Shown: positions 11,595 through 20,614 of the stretch, one piece after another
How positions within the stretch are numbered: position 1 is the stretch's first letter
How the letters are laid out: each line of letters opens with the position of its first letter
Source: Lonepinella koalarum
Lineage (GTDB): Bacteria > Pseudomonadota > Gammaproteobacteria > Enterobacterales > Pasteurellaceae
Length of the DNA: 64,000 bases
Assembly (NCBI RefSeq): GCF_042926695.1
Contig: NZ_CP170642.1
Coordinates: 1,178,001-1,242,000, forward strand
Direction: 5' to 3'
Notes under the pieces: model-generated
What the model was told of the DNA's origin: nothing
The model's database searches: none
Seen by the model: only the letters and a program-made list of their open reading frames with translations
Translations under genes and position numbers: made by a program

Positions 11595-12971
11595 CTACTT
11601 ACCGATACAAAACGAACTAAAAATATTCCCTAGCAAATCATCCGATGTAAACTTACCTGTAATTTCACTTAAATATGTTTGTACTAAGCGTAATTCTTCC
11701 GCTAACAACTCCCCAGCGTGAAATTGAGTAAGTTGAATATGCCCGAGTTGTAAATGTTCTGCGGCTTTTTCTAAAGCTTCTAAATGACGGCGACGGGCTA
11801 AGAAACCTCCTTCAGTGGTAGTCTGATAGCCCATAGTTTGTTTTAAATGTTCACGTAATAAGTCAACACCTTGTTGGGTTTGAGCAGATAAACGGATGGT
11901 AATATAGCCATTTTCTTCACTTAATCCTGTATTTTCTCCACTTAAATCGGTTTTATTGCGAATAATCGTTACAGGGAGACTTTCAGGTAATTTTTGCAAA
12001 AATTCTAACCGCACTTTATTGAGATCTGCACTATCAGCATCCGTACTATCTAACATTAATAACACTCGATCTGCCTGTTCAATTTCGTGCCAAGCACGGT
12101 TAATCCCGATACGTTCTACTTCATCTGTAGCATCACGTAAACCTGCAGTATCAATAATATGCAGAGGCATGCCATCAATATGAATGTGTTCACGCAATAC
12201 ATCGCGAGTTGTACCCGCGATATTTGTTACAATAGCAGCGTCTCGCCCTGCTAACGCATTAAGCAAACTGGATTTACCCGCATTCGGACGTCCTGCAATG
12301 ACCACTTTCATACCTTCACGTAAAATTGAACCTTGTTTAGCTTCGGCTCTTACTTTATCCAGTTGAACAATAATTTCATTTAATTTATTCTCAATTTTTC
12401 CATCTGCTAGGAAATCAATTTCTTCATCAGGAAAATCAATGGCTGCTTCAACATAAGTACGTAAGTAAATCACATTATCGACTAATTGATTCACTTTATT
12501 GGAAAATTCCCCTTGTAAGGATTTTAACGCAGAACGTGCCGCTTGTTCCGATGTGGCATCAATTAAATCCGCAATAGCTTCCGCTTGAGCAAGATCGAGT
12601 TTACCATTTAAAAATGCTTGTTCAGAAAATTCTCCGGGGCGAGCCAAGCGTACACCTTGCACTTGTAAAATACGCTTAAGCAGCAAATCTAACACCATCT
12701 GACCACCGTGTCCTTGCAACTCCAACACATCTTCTCCGGTAAAAGAATGAGGGGATTTAAAAAATAACGCGATGCCTTGATCTAATACGGTATCATCAAC
12801 ATTTTTAAAAGGTAAATAATTCGCAAAACGTGGCTTTAACGCCTTTCCTACCACGGCTTGAGCCACCTCCATTGCCAAAGGTCCTGATACGCGCAAAATG
12901 CCTACACCACCACGACCAATAGGTGTAGCCTGTGCGACGATTGTTTCTATTATATTATTTTCGACTGTCAT
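11595..12971 (-). CDS. mnmE: tRNA uridine-5-carboxymethylaminomethyl synthesis GTPase
   Basis: A 458-residue GTPase that works with MnmG to make the cmnm5 modification at wobble U34 of several tRNAs; cytoplasmic, folate-dependent. Visible parts are the N-terminal folate-binding domain starting IVAQATPIGRGGVGILRVSG, the helical domain, the inserted G domain with GRPNAGKSSLLN, DTAG and NKTD, and the C-terminal CIGK whose Cys is conserved in the family. Length matches E. coli (454). It is transcribed alone, convergent with metQ. A DNA uptake sequence lies inside it near 12011. Confidence 0.97.
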   Translation of the reverse strand: MTVENNIIETIVAQATPIGRGGVGILRVSGPLAMEVAQAVVGKALKPRFANYLPFKNVDDTVLDQGIALFFKSPHSFTGEDVLELQGHGGQMVLDLLLKRILQVQGVRLARPGEFSEQAFLNGKLDLAQAEAIADLIDATSEQAARSALKSLQGEFSNKVNQLVDNVIYLRTYVEAAIDFPDEEIDFLADGKIENKLNEIIVQLDKVRAEAKQGSILREGMKVVIAGRPNAGKSSLLNALAGRDAAIVTNIAGTTRDVLREHIHIDGMPLHIIDTAGLRDATDEVERIGINRAWHEIEQADRVLLMLDSTDADSADLNKVRLEFLQKLPESLPVTIIRNKTDLSGENTGLSEENGYITIRLSAQTQQGVDLLREHLKQTMGYQTTTEGGFLARRRHLEALEKAAEHLQLGHIQLTQFHAGELLAEELRLVQTYLSEITGKFTSDDLLGNIFSSFCIGK

Positions 12972-13102
12972 AAAACTTTCCTAAAATAGATATCTAAATT
13001 TTTCTAATTCTACTTTAATACATCCATTATTGTAATAGTCAAACAATCTTTTATTTTTTCAAACTAACTTAGCAGTTTACTTAACAAAAATTTACATTTT
13101 TA

Positions 13103-13116
13103 ATGATCTACATCAA
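13103..13116 (+). promoter_or_regulatory. FNR-like site upstream of sodA
   Basis: ATGATCTACATCAA matches the FNR consensus TTGAT-N4-ATCAA at nine of ten positions, about 80 bp before sodA. E. coli sodA is repressed anaerobically by FNR and ArcA, so a repressor role is plausible. Confidence 0.55.
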
Positions 13117-13196
13117 ATTTTTTGTTAATATAGTTATGGCATTTGTAGATTCGTTCTACAAAAACATCTACTCACTCATTAAAAAAGGAAAATATT

Positions 13197-13838
13197 ATGG
13201 CTTATACTCTACCAGAATTAGGCTATGCCTATGATGCATTAGAACCTCATTTTGATGCTCAAACCATGGAAATTCACTACAGCAAACATCACCAAGCGTA
13301 TATTAATAATGCTAATGCCGTATTAGAAAACTCACCAGAATTAGCTGAATTAGCCGCTCAAGGTTGCCCGGGCTCATTCTTAAAAAATCATTTAGCTAAC
13401 GTACCTGCCGATAAATTTACTGCGTTGCGTAACAATATCGGTGGACACACTAACCACAGTTTATTTTGGAAATCATTGAAAAAAGGCACAACTCTACAAG
13501 GTACATTAAAAGCTGCCATTGAACGTGATTTTGGTTCTGTTGAAGCATTCAAAGCAGAATTTGAGAAAGCTGCAGCCACTCGTTTTGGTTCAGGTTGGGC
13601 GTGGTTAGTGTTATTAAACGATGGGAAATTAAGCGTTGTTTCTACCGCTAATCAAGACAATCCATTAATGGGTAAAGAAATTGCTGGTTGCGAAGGTTTC
13701 CCATTATTAGGCTTAGACGTTTGGGAACATGCTTATTACTTAAAATTCCAAAACCGTCGTCCAGATTACATTAAAGAATTCTGGAATGTAGTAAACTGGG
13801 ATTTTGTAAACGAACGTTTTGAAAAAAATGCTAAATAA
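13197..13838 (+). CDS. sodA: Superoxide dismutase [Mn]
   Basis: A 213-residue cytoplasmic superoxide dismutase converting superoxide to peroxide and oxygen. The metal ligands fit the family pattern: His in HYSKHHQAY, His in HTNHSLFW, and Asp and His in LDVWEHAYY. The protein is of the Mn/Fe family. I favour Mn from overall resemblance to enterobacterial SodA, for example GGHTNHSLFWK and GSGWAWLVL. AAGGA precedes the start, an FNR-like box lies upstream, and a strong terminator follows. Confidence 0.93.
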   Translation: MAYTLPELGYAYDALEPHFDAQTMEIHYSKHHQAYINNANAVLENSPELAELAAQGCPGSFLKNHLANVPADKFTALRNNIGGHTNHSLFWKSLKKGTTLQGTLKAAIERDFGSVEAFKAEFEKAAATRFGSGWAWLVLLNDGKLSVVSTANQDNPLMGKEIAGCEGFPLLGLDVWEHAYYLKFQNRRPDYIKEFWNVVNWDFVNERFEKNAK

Positions 13839-13858
13839 ATTTAAATAAACACGACAGG

Positions 13859-13885
13859 AATCGGCTCAAATGAGCCGATTTTTTT
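13859..13885 (+). terminator. Terminator after sodA
   Basis: The hairpin AATCGGCTCA / TGAGCCGATT is followed directly by a run of T. Confidence 0.9.
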
Positions 13886-13902
13886 CTCAAAAATAACCCT
13901 TT

Positions 13903-13918
13903 CTTAAGATTTAATTAA
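13903..13918 (+). promoter_or_regulatory. Possible QseB-type direct repeat upstream of ygiW
   Basis: CTTAA-N6-ATTAA sits within the direct repeat TTAAGATT-TAA-TTAAGATT, 92 bp before the ygiW start. QseB sites in relatives have the form CTTAA-N6-CTTAA. This is a pattern match only. Confidence 0.35.
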
Positions 13919-14009
13919 GATTTCCATGTTTTAATTAACATAAATTAAAACTGAACAGTTTTCCCCAAGCAATGTACTAGCACTACAATATATCAATAAG
14001 GAGAAAAAA

Positions 14010-14372
14010 ATGAAAAAATTACTAACTATTGCACTAATTGCTGCATCAACTATCGTATTTGCTAAAGCTAACGATAATCTAAAAGGTGGTTTTAGCGGTG
14101 GTTATAGTGGAACCCAAACCACGGTAGCGCAAGCCTTAAAAGCGAAAGATGATACTCAGGTTATTTTAACGGGTTACATCACAAGACAAATTGATCATGA
14201 TGAATTTTTGTTTAAAGATTCAACAGGTGAAATCAAAATTGAGGTGGAAGATCGCGCTTGGAATGGTCTAAATATTTCACCAAATGACAAAATTATGATT
14301 CAGGGTAAAGTGGATCAAGAGGCGTTCAAAGCCGCTGAAATTGAAGTTTATAACATTCGGAAAGCAGACTAA
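14010..14372 (+). CDS. ygiW: YgiW/YdeI-family periplasmic OB-fold stress protein
   Basis: A 120-residue protein with a Sec signal peptide (MKKLLTIALIAASTIVFAKA) followed by a bacterial OB-fold domain. Typical motifs are the GGFSGG segment near 26-31, TVAQALKAKDDTQVILTGYI and the FLFKDSTGEIKIEVE strand. Family members are periplasmic, induced by stress, and in several Pasteurellaceae head the ygiW-qseBC operon. Here no qseB or qseC follows: a terminator comes next, then a gene on the other strand. GGAG precedes the start. Confidence 0.88.
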   Translation: MKKLLTIALIAASTIVFAKANDNLKGGFSGGYSGTQTTVAQALKAKDDTQVILTGYITRQIDHDEFLFKDSTGEIKIEVEDRAWNGLNISPNDKIMIQGKVDQEAFKAAEIEVYNIRKAD

Positions 14373-14385
14373 TGTCTGAATAAGC

Positions 14386-14411
14386 AAAACGGGCGAAAGC
14401 CCGTTTTTTAT
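14386..14411 (+). terminator. Terminator after ygiW
   Basis: The hairpin AACGGGC / GCCCGTT with a GAAA loop is followed by a T run. It overlaps the 3' end of the opposing amidohydrolase gene and may serve both. Confidence 0.85.
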
Positions 14412-15571
14412 GAATGTAATGCTAAATATTCCGTTGCCAATGTAGCTAAATAATTTGCTGTTGGAAAAAGTGCAGTATCATCTACTCGGAATTTGGGGTG
14501 ATGTAAAGCATAAGGTCCGCCTGAACCAATCATAATAAAGACCCCTGCGATTTTTTGTTGGTAAAATGCGAAATCTTCTCCGATTGGGCTGGCATCCACC
14601 AATTTTGCTTCAAAGCCATTTCGGCGAGCGACATCTAAAGTAAAATCAATCCATTCAGGACTATTCATTACAGATGGTGGTCCAGCATGCCAATATAATT
14701 GAATATCCGCATCAAATGCTAATTTGATGCCGTCAATAATCGTTCTAAAGCGTTGCTCAATTTGCTCACGCACAGCTTGATTGAAACTTCTCACCGTACC
14801 TTCTAAATAAGCATTATCAGGAATCACATTCCACGTATTACCACTATGCACTTGAGTAATTGATACCACGGCATTTTCATTAGATGCCACATTACGACTC
14901 ATTATTGATTGCACCGCATTAATAAGCTGAGCCAAAATAATGATCGGATCATTACCATCGTGCGGACGTGCAGCATGAGCTCCTTTAGCATTAATTTTAA
15001 TTTCAAAACGATCTACGCCTGCCGTCAGAGCATTTGGCTTCGTCCCCAATACCCCTACTGGCAAAGTAGGATCATTGTGAATACCAAAAATCACATTGGC
15101 ATCATTCAACACGCCCGTGTTAATCACATCCAATGCTCCCAATCCTGTTTCTTCGGCAGCTTGGAACAAAATTCGCACCGTACCTTTAAGGTCTGCTTGA
15201 CGTTGCTTTAATAAAATCGCCGCCCCTAACGCTGCGGTCTGGTGAAAATCGTGACCACAAGCGTGCATTACACCATCCTTTTTGGAAGAATAATCCACTC
15301 CACTTTCTTCTAAAATCGGTAACGCATCAATATCTGAGCGTAACACCACGATTTTCCCTGTTGGCTCACCTTGAATTTCGGCAACCAATCCTGTTTTAAG
15401 CGGTAAATCTAAAATCGTAATCTGATGTTGTTCTAACACCGCACGCAAGGCTTTGGTCGTTTCCACTTCCTGATTAGAGAGTTCTGGATATTGGTGACGT
15501 TCACGGCGAAATTGAATCAAATATTGGGTTAATTCACTATATTGGTTATCCACAGATTCAAAGATTTTCAT
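14408..15571 (-). CDS. M20-family amidohydrolase (N-acyl amino acid deacylase / hippurate hydrolase type)
   Basis: A 387-residue metal-dependent amidohydrolase of the M20 family. The metal site appears as MHACGHDFHQ near 102-111, AAEETGLGA near 137-145, HNDP, and a C-terminal HHPKF. The M20 dimerisation domain sits in the middle (NAKGAHAARPHDG). No signal peptide, so it is cytoplasmic. Relatives include HipO and the B. subtilis deacetylases of the S-alkylcysteine pathway. It faces away from an ABC importer, acetyltransferase and glutathione-transferase cluster, suggesting it cleaves an N-acylated compound linked to that cluster. The substrate is inference. Confidence 0.85.
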   Translation of the reverse strand: MKIFESVDNQYSELTQYLIQFRRERHQYPELSNQEVETTKALRAVLEQHQITILDLPLKTGLVAEIQGEPTGKIVVLRSDIDALPILEESGVDYSSKKDGVMHACGHDFHQTAALGAAILLKQRQADLKGTVRILFQAAEETGLGALDVINTGVLNDANVIFGIHNDPTLPVGVLGTKPNALTAGVDRFEIKINAKGAHAARPHDGNDPIIILAQLINAVQSIMSRNVASNENAVVSITQVHSGNTWNVIPDNAYLEGTVRSFNQAVREQIEQRFRTIIDGIKLAFDADIQLYWHAGPPSVMNSPEWIDFTLDVARRNGFEAKLVDASPIGEDFAFYQQKIAGVFIMIGSGGPYALHHPKFRVDDTALFPTANYLATLATEYLALHS

Positions 15572-15767
15572 AAAACTTTTCCATATTTTTGTGTTTTCTT
15601 GACTAAAATCTTCATTTATTGAGTACCATAAAACTCCATATAGTCTATCTTATATTTATTTTTTATTATATTACTTATCGTTATAACTAAGGTCAATTTG
15701 TTATAGGACAACATTTTCGCTTTTGATTATTATTACTATTTCAACGAAGAACATAATAATAACAAAT

Positions 15768-16526
15768 ATGATCACAGTTACTAATCTGATTAAAAAATTC
15801 CACCACAATAACGTCTTAGACGGTATCTCCTTTGAGGTACAAAAAGGCGATATTGTGGCAATTATTGGTTCATCAGGGGCAGGAAAATCTACTTTATTAA
15901 GAGCCATTAATTTTTTAGAACGCGGCGATGCGGGCAAAATTGAAATTGATGATGTCCGTGTGGAGATTGAAAAAGCTAAAAAAGCGGATATTTTGGCGAT
16001 TCGTCAGCGTACGGCTATGGTGTTTCAACATTTTAATCTATTTGAACGCAAAACTGCTTTGCAAAATGTCATGGAGGGTTTAGTGGTGGTGAAAAAATTA
16101 CCCAAACAACAAGCTCAGCAAATTGCGGAAGAAAAACTTGCCAAGGTAGGCATGTTAGACAAAGCCCATTTTTATCCGCAACATTTATCAGGTGGACAAA
16201 AACAACGCGTTGCCATTGCACGAGCCATCGCTTTAAATCCGCAATTATTGCTGTTAGATGAACCCACTTCCGCCCTAGATCCTGAGTTGGTGGGGGAGGT
16301 GTTGGAAACCATTAAAGCTTTAGCCAAAGAAGGCAATACCATGTTGTTAGTTTCCCATGAAATGAATTTTGTGCGTAAAGTGGCTAATCGGGTGCTGTTT
16401 TTGGATAAGGGGAAAATTATTGAATCTGGCACTGCACAGGACGTTTTTGAGCATCCTAAACATGAGCGTACCAAGAAATTCTTGGAAACCTATTACAGTA
16501 GTTTTTATTTTGATTATGCCATTTAA
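15768..16526 (+). CDS. Polar amino acid ABC transporter ATP-binding protein
   Basis: A 252-residue ATPase of the polar amino-acid uptake family (GlnQ/TcyN-like). Walker A GSSGAGKST, signature LSGGQKQRVAIARAI and Walker B LLLLDEPTSALD are intact. I start it at the ATG at 15768 (MITVTNLIKKF), because the 15 codons before it in the same frame are low-complexity and unlike the family; the ribosome site is weak. The partner permease and binding protein lie 2.5 kb downstream, separated by an acetyltransferase and two GST genes, all on the same strand. Confidence 0.9.
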   Translation: MITVTNLIKKFHHNNVLDGISFEVQKGDIVAIIGSSGAGKSTLLRAINFLERGDAGKIEIDDVRVEIEKAKKADILAIRQRTAMVFQHFNLFERKTALQNVMEGLVVVKKLPKQQAQQIAEEKLAKVGMLDKAHFYPQHLSGGQKQRVAIARAIALNPQLLLLDEPTSALDPELVGEVLETIKALAKEGNTMLLVSHEMNFVRKVANRVLFLDKGKIIESGTAQDVFEHPKHERTKKFLETYYSSFYFDYAI

Positions 16527-16540
16527 AGCTTAGGGAAAAA

Positions 16541-16960
16541 ATGATGATCACAGAAGTATGGCAATTAGCGTTAGTTTACGAAGTGCGTAAATCATCTGTT
16601 GTTATTGATGAAAATTTACCCATAGACAAAGAGTTTGATGAAGAATATGGTAAAACCTATCACTATGTTTTAATTGAACAAAATGGTGTTGGTATTGCTA
16701 CCGCAAGACTGAATATCAGCAATAAAGATTATGGCAAAATTGAACGTGTTGCGGTAGCAAAAGGCTTTAAAGGGCAAGGCTATGGGCGACAAATTATTCA
16801 AAAAGCAGAAGCTGAACTTAAAAAATTAGGCTATCACAGAATTGTGATTAAAAGTCGTCAATCAGTCGTGGAATTTTATCAGAAACTCGGCTATGTGGCT
16901 GATGAAAACAGCAAAGAAGATGGCTTTATTGCCACAATTATGGTGGAAAAGGAAGTATAA
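16541..16960 (+). CDS. GNAT-family N-acetyltransferase
   Basis: A 139-residue GNAT acetyltransferase. The acetyl-CoA binding motif A appears as IERVAVAKGFKGQGYGRQIIQKAE near 82-105, followed by the motif B region VEFYQKLGYVADE. The substrate is not deducible from sequence. It lies 14 bp after the importer ATPase and directly abuts the next gene, with the stop TAA touching the following ATG. In B. subtilis a GNAT enzyme and an M20 deacetylase act as a pair in S-alkylcysteine salvage, and the same pair occurs here. ATG at 16544 is an alternative start. Confidence 0.87.
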   Translation: MMITEVWQLALVYEVRKSSVVIDENLPIDKEFDEEYGKTYHYVLIEQNGVGIATARLNISNKDYGKIERVAVAKGFKGQGYGRQIIQKAEAELKKLGYHRIVIKSRQSVVEFYQKLGYVADENSKEDGFIATIMVEKEV

Positions 16961-17941
16961 ATGTCGAGCATAATCAATCAACATGAACCCTTAAATAAAT
17001 CCGTTAGCCCATTAGAACTTAGCCAAGACGGGCGTTTTGTACGACAAACATCTCGCTTTATTACACCATTTGGTGATCAAGCAGGTCAACTTCCTATTGA
17101 ATCTAATCGTTATCGTCTACTGGTTTCTTACGCTTGCCCTTGGGCGCATCGTCAACTGATTGCATTGAAATTATTGGGATTAGATAAACACATTTCTATT
17201 GGTGTGGTCAACCCCGTACGACCTACGAATACAGATAAAAAAGATTGGGCGTTTGATGAACCCGATTCCGTATTAGGTATTCGCTATTTAAGTGATATTT
17301 ATCTCGCCACTGATCCTGATTATATTGGGCGTTTTACCGTGCCAGCAGTGGTAGATTTAAGCACAAAGAAAGTCGTGAATAATGATTTTTTAAATCTACT
17401 CCGTCATTGGCAACTCGCTTGGAAAAGCTTGCATAAAGCCAATGCATCTGATCTGTATCCTGAACCGTTAAGAACACAAATCGATGAATTAAATGAACTG
17501 ATTTTTAATGATGTCAATAATGGCGTATACAAGGCAGGATTTGCTACCAGTCAAACGGCTTATGAACAAGCCTATGATCAATTATTCTCTACGCTAGATA
17601 AACTAGAGCAGCGTTTAGCACATTCTCGCTATCTATTTGGCGATCAAATTACCGACTCCGATATTCGCCTGTATGTGACCTTAGTACGTTTTGATGTGGC
17701 TTATTACAACGGCTTTAAATGCAATCGTCAGCGTTTAATTGATTTTCCCAATTTATGGGGTTATGCCCGAGATTTATATCAACAAGATGCGTTTAAGCAA
17801 ACCACACATTTTGATCACATTAAAGCTCATTATCATTTAAGTGCAACCATTAACCCTTATCAAATTTTACCGAAAGGCCCTGATTTAAGCTTGTGGGATA
17901 GTCCACATCATCGGGAACAACTCGCACAATATGGAGAATAA
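16961..17941 (+). CDS. Xi-class glutathione S-transferase / glutathionyl-hydroquinone reductase-like protein
   Basis: A 326-residue member of the xi-class (YqjG/PcpF) family, which reductively removes glutathione from S-glutathionyl compounds. The N-terminal thioredoxin fold carries the catalytic Cys in SYACPWAHRQL near residue 58. The all-helical C-terminal GST domain follows (YLFGDQITDSDIRLYVTLVRFD). The gene is the first of two tandem paralogues in the importer cluster. The natural substrate is unknown. A role in releasing a thiol from an imported mixed conjugate would fit the neighbours, but this is inference. Confidence 0.87.
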   Translation: MSSIINQHEPLNKSVSPLELSQDGRFVRQTSRFITPFGDQAGQLPIESNRYRLLVSYACPWAHRQLIALKLLGLDKHISIGVVNPVRPTNTDKKDWAFDEPDSVLGIRYLSDIYLATDPDYIGRFTVPAVVDLSTKKVVNNDFLNLLRHWQLAWKSLHKANASDLYPEPLRTQIDELNELIFNDVNNGVYKAGFATSQTAYEQAYDQLFSTLDKLEQRLAHSRYLFGDQITDSDIRLYVTLVRFDVAYYNGFKCNRQRLIDFPNLWGYARDLYQQDAFKQTTHFDHIKAHYHLSATINPYQILPKGPDLSLWDSPHHREQLAQYGE

Positions 17942-17944
17942 AAA

Positions 17945-18952
17945 ATGACAACGACACCAAGATACAGACCCAGTGAAATTGAAAATGAAGTGGATGAAAA
18001 AGGCTATTTTCATCGTCAAAAAAACCGTTTTACCGACTCTTTTGGCGAAAGTGCGGAGCAAAATCCGATAGAATCAGGGCGTTACCGTTTAATTTGGGCA
18101 GAAACTTGTCATTGGTCTAATCGAGCGGCGATTGTAATTGAATTATTAGGTTTAGAAAAAGCCATTAGCGTCAATAAGGTAGGTATTAATAGTGGATTTA
18201 GCCGAGAAAAATCCTTAGGTTGGGAATTTATCTATGATGAAAATCATCATGATCCCGTACTCGGCGTGCAATATTTAAGCGAGCTTTATTATAACTCCGA
18301 TCCCAATTATCAAGGTCGCCCCACTGTGCCAGCGTTAGTGGATATTACCACTAAAAAAGTGGTCAATAATGATTACACATGGCTCACCAATTATTTAGAA
18401 CGTGATTTTAAGGCTTTTCATAAGGCGCACGCCCCCGATCTTTACCCTGAACATTTACGCCAACAGATTGATGAATTTAACAATTTTCTGTTTGATAACG
18501 TCAATAATGCCGTTTATAAAGCGATGTTTGCTCAATCGATTGAAGCCTATAACGATGCCTACAATAGTTTATACCGAGCTTTCGATCTGATTGAACAACG
18601 CCTTGAAACTAAACGCTTTTTATTTGGCGATTTTGTTACTGATGCCGATATTCGGTTATTTGTGACCTTAGCACGTTTTGATGCGGGTTATGCAAAAAAT
18701 CTCGGGCCTTTACGCAATCGCATTGTCGATTTTAAAAATATTTGGGGCTATGCCCGTGATTTATATGAAATCCCTGCTTTTAAACATAATACCTATTTTA
18801 AAACCTTTGCCAAAAAACAGGGTGATCGTTCAGGCGTATTTATTGATTATTACACGCGTTTTTGGGACAAAATTGATTATGAGGCATTATGGAGCGAACC
18901 ACATCAACGCCAAACATTAAGCCAAACCCCAGATGAAAAATTTATTTATTAA
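17945..18952 (+). CDS. Second xi-class glutathione S-transferase-like protein with CHWS site
   Basis: A 335-residue paralogue of the preceding gene, three bases downstream of it. The same fold and C-terminal GST helices are visible (FLFGDFVTDADIRLFVTLARFDAGY). In place of the family's CPWA motif it has ETCHWSNRA near residues 54-62, so the reactive Cys is kept but the Pro is replaced by His. It may therefore act on a different substrate from its neighbour. AGAATAAAA precedes the start. It is probably co-transcribed with the importer genes. Confidence 0.85.
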   Translation: MTTTPRYRPSEIENEVDEKGYFHRQKNRFTDSFGESAEQNPIESGRYRLIWAETCHWSNRAAIVIELLGLEKAISVNKVGINSGFSREKSLGWEFIYDENHHDPVLGVQYLSELYYNSDPNYQGRPTVPALVDITTKKVVNNDYTWLTNYLERDFKAFHKAHAPDLYPEHLRQQIDEFNNFLFDNVNNAVYKAMFAQSIEAYNDAYNSLYRAFDLIEQRLETKRFLFGDFVTDADIRLFVTLARFDAGYAKNLGPLRNRIVDFKNIWGYARDLYEIPAFKHNTYFKTFAKKQGDRSGVFIDYYTRFWDKIDYEALWSEPHQRQTLSQTPDEKFIY

Positions 18953-18993
18953 TTTCACTTTTAACCTTTAACTTTTAACCTATGGAGAACCAT

Positions 18994-19821
18994 ATGATGA
19001 AAAAATTTGCTTTTATTGTTTTAGCCAGTTTATTGAGTTTAACCGCTTGTGGTGATAAACAAGATAACACCACCAGCACGCAAGCCGCCAAACCGCAAAT
19101 CACCATTGCCACCAGTGCTGCCCCAAAACCCTTTACTTATGTGGATCAAAACAATCAGTTAGTGGGTTATGACATTGAAGTGGTAAAAGCCATTTTTGAT
19201 AAAATTGGTAAATATGACATTCGCTTTGAAGCGACAGAATTTCCCTCTGTATTATCCGGTTTAGATTCTGGGCGTTATGATGTGGGAGCAAATAATTTTG
19301 GTATGAATGAAGTGCGTAAAGCTAAATATATTTATACCGATCCTATTTTTAAAAATAAATATGCCATTGTGGTACGTCCAGAACGTGATGATATTACCAA
19401 TTTTGAACAACTGCGTGGTAAAAGCACTGAACTTACCCCAGGGTTAAACTATGCTACTGCATTGGAAGTGTATAACGAAAGTTTGCCCGATAATAAAGTG
19501 ATTTTAGAATACAGCGAAGCGGATCTTGCCTCTATTTTACAACGTGTTGAATCGGGTAAATATGACTTTCAATTGTTAGATAAAGCTATGGGCGAACAAT
19601 TTATCAAAGAACATGGTTTTAAATTAAAAGCATTGCCTGTGCCTGATGATGAAGTGAGTAAAATCGGTACGCCATTTAGCTATTTGTTAGTGAGTAAAAC
19701 TGAAAAAGGGCAAGCCTTAACGGAGGAAATTAACCAAGCCTTAAAAGTGCTGATTACAGAAGGCAAATTGTCAGAAATCAGCAAAAAATACTTTAATGAT
19801 GATTTTGCACCAAAACAATAA
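18994..19821 (+). CDS. Amino acid ABC transporter substrate-binding lipoprotein (cystine-type)
   Basis: Periplasmic solute-binding lipoprotein of the polar amino-acid family (SBP_bac_3). With the start at 18994 (GGAG nearby, protein beginning MMKKFAFIVLASLLSLTAC) the lipobox Cys is residue 19, and the protein has about 275 residues. A start at 18982 adds four residues. Ligand-domain hallmarks are FTYVDQNNQLVGYDIEVVKAI and DVGANNFGMNEVRKAKYIYT. The fold and operon mates resemble cystine and S-containing amino-acid binding proteins; the ligand itself is inferred. Confidence 0.88.
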   Translation: MMKKFAFIVLASLLSLTACGDKQDNTTSTQAAKPQITIATSAAPKPFTYVDQNNQLVGYDIEVVKAIFDKIGKYDIRFEATEFPSVLSGLDSGRYDVGANNFGMNEVRKAKYIYTDPIFKNKYAIVVRPERDDITNFEQLRGKSTELTPGLNYATALEVYNESLPDNKVILEYSEADLASILQRVESGKYDFQLLDKAMGEQFIKEHGFKLKALPVPDDEVSKIGTPFSYLLVSKTEKGQALTEEINQALKVLITEGKLSEISKKYFNDDFAPKQ

Positions 19822-19830
19822 AGGAAAAAT

Positions 19831-20544
19831 ATGGGCGATATATTTAGTTTAGTAGCAATTTGGGACACCATCCCAAAATTGTTACAATATTTACCTGTCA
19901 CCCTTGAAATTACCGTGCTTTCTCTCTTTTTTGGTTTAATTTTAGGTTTTCTGTTTGCCTTAATTAAAATCAACAAAACGCCAGTCATTCGGCAAATGGT
20001 GGCAGTATTAGTGTCTTTTGTGCGTGGCACACCGCTGATCGTACAACTGTATTTAACCTATACGGGGATTCCTTTGTTGCTTAAATATTATAATTATAGC
20101 TATGGCACAGATTATAATATCAATGCGGTCCCTGCTATGTTGTTTGTGTTAGTGACGTTTTCCATTAACCAAGCTGCCTATAATTCGGAAAATATCCGAG
20201 CCGCATTGCAATCGGTAGGTAAAGGAGAAATTGAAGCAGGACATTCTATTGGTATGACCTATTTTCAAATTATGCAGCGTATTATTCTCCCCAAAGCCTT
20301 TGTCTATGCCTTGCCTATTTTAGGTAATACCTTAATTGGCTTGCTAAAAGGCACATCGTTGGCATTCGTATGTGCTGTAGTGGAAATGACTGCTCAATCC
20401 AAAATTATTGCAGGTGTTAGCTATCGTTATTTTGAAGCTTATTTAGCATTAGCGTTAATTTATTGGGTAGTGACCATTATTATTGAGCAAATTGTGAATT
20501 TCATTGAACGAAAAATGATGATCCCAGACAATATATTAAGATAA
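19831..20544 (+). CDS. Amino acid ABC transporter permease
   Basis: A 237-residue inner-membrane permease of the His/Glu/Gln/Arg type. Hydrophobic segments flank the conserved EAA region GKGEIEAGHSIGMTYFQIMQRIILPKAF, split here by the Gly of the loop, and FVRGTPLIVQLYLTY is the family's N-terminal signature. It lies nine bases after the binding-protein gene and closes the operon before a bidirectional terminator. It should pair with the ATPase at 15768. Confidence 0.92.
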   Translation: MGDIFSLVAIWDTIPKLLQYLPVTLEITVLSLFFGLILGFLFALIKINKTPVIRQMVAVLVSFVRGTPLIVQLYLTYTGIPLLLKYYNYSYGTDYNINAVPAMLFVLVTFSINQAAYNSENIRAALQSVGKGEIEAGHSIGMTYFQIMQRIILPKAFVYALPILGNTLIGLLKGTSLAFVCAVVEMTAQSKIIAGVSYRYFEAYLALALIYWVVTIIIEQIVNFIERKMMIPDNILR

Positions 20545-20556
20545 AAAATATAAAAC

Positions 20557-20597
20557 AAAAAAGCCTATATAATCAAACAGATAAATAGGCTTTTTCT
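20557..20597. terminator. Bidirectional terminator between permease and yfgM
   Basis: The arms AAAAAAGCCTAT and ATAGGCTTTTT have T runs on both strands and serve the two convergent operons. Confidence 0.85.
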
Positions 20598-20614
20598 TCA
20601 TTAAAGAATCTATG

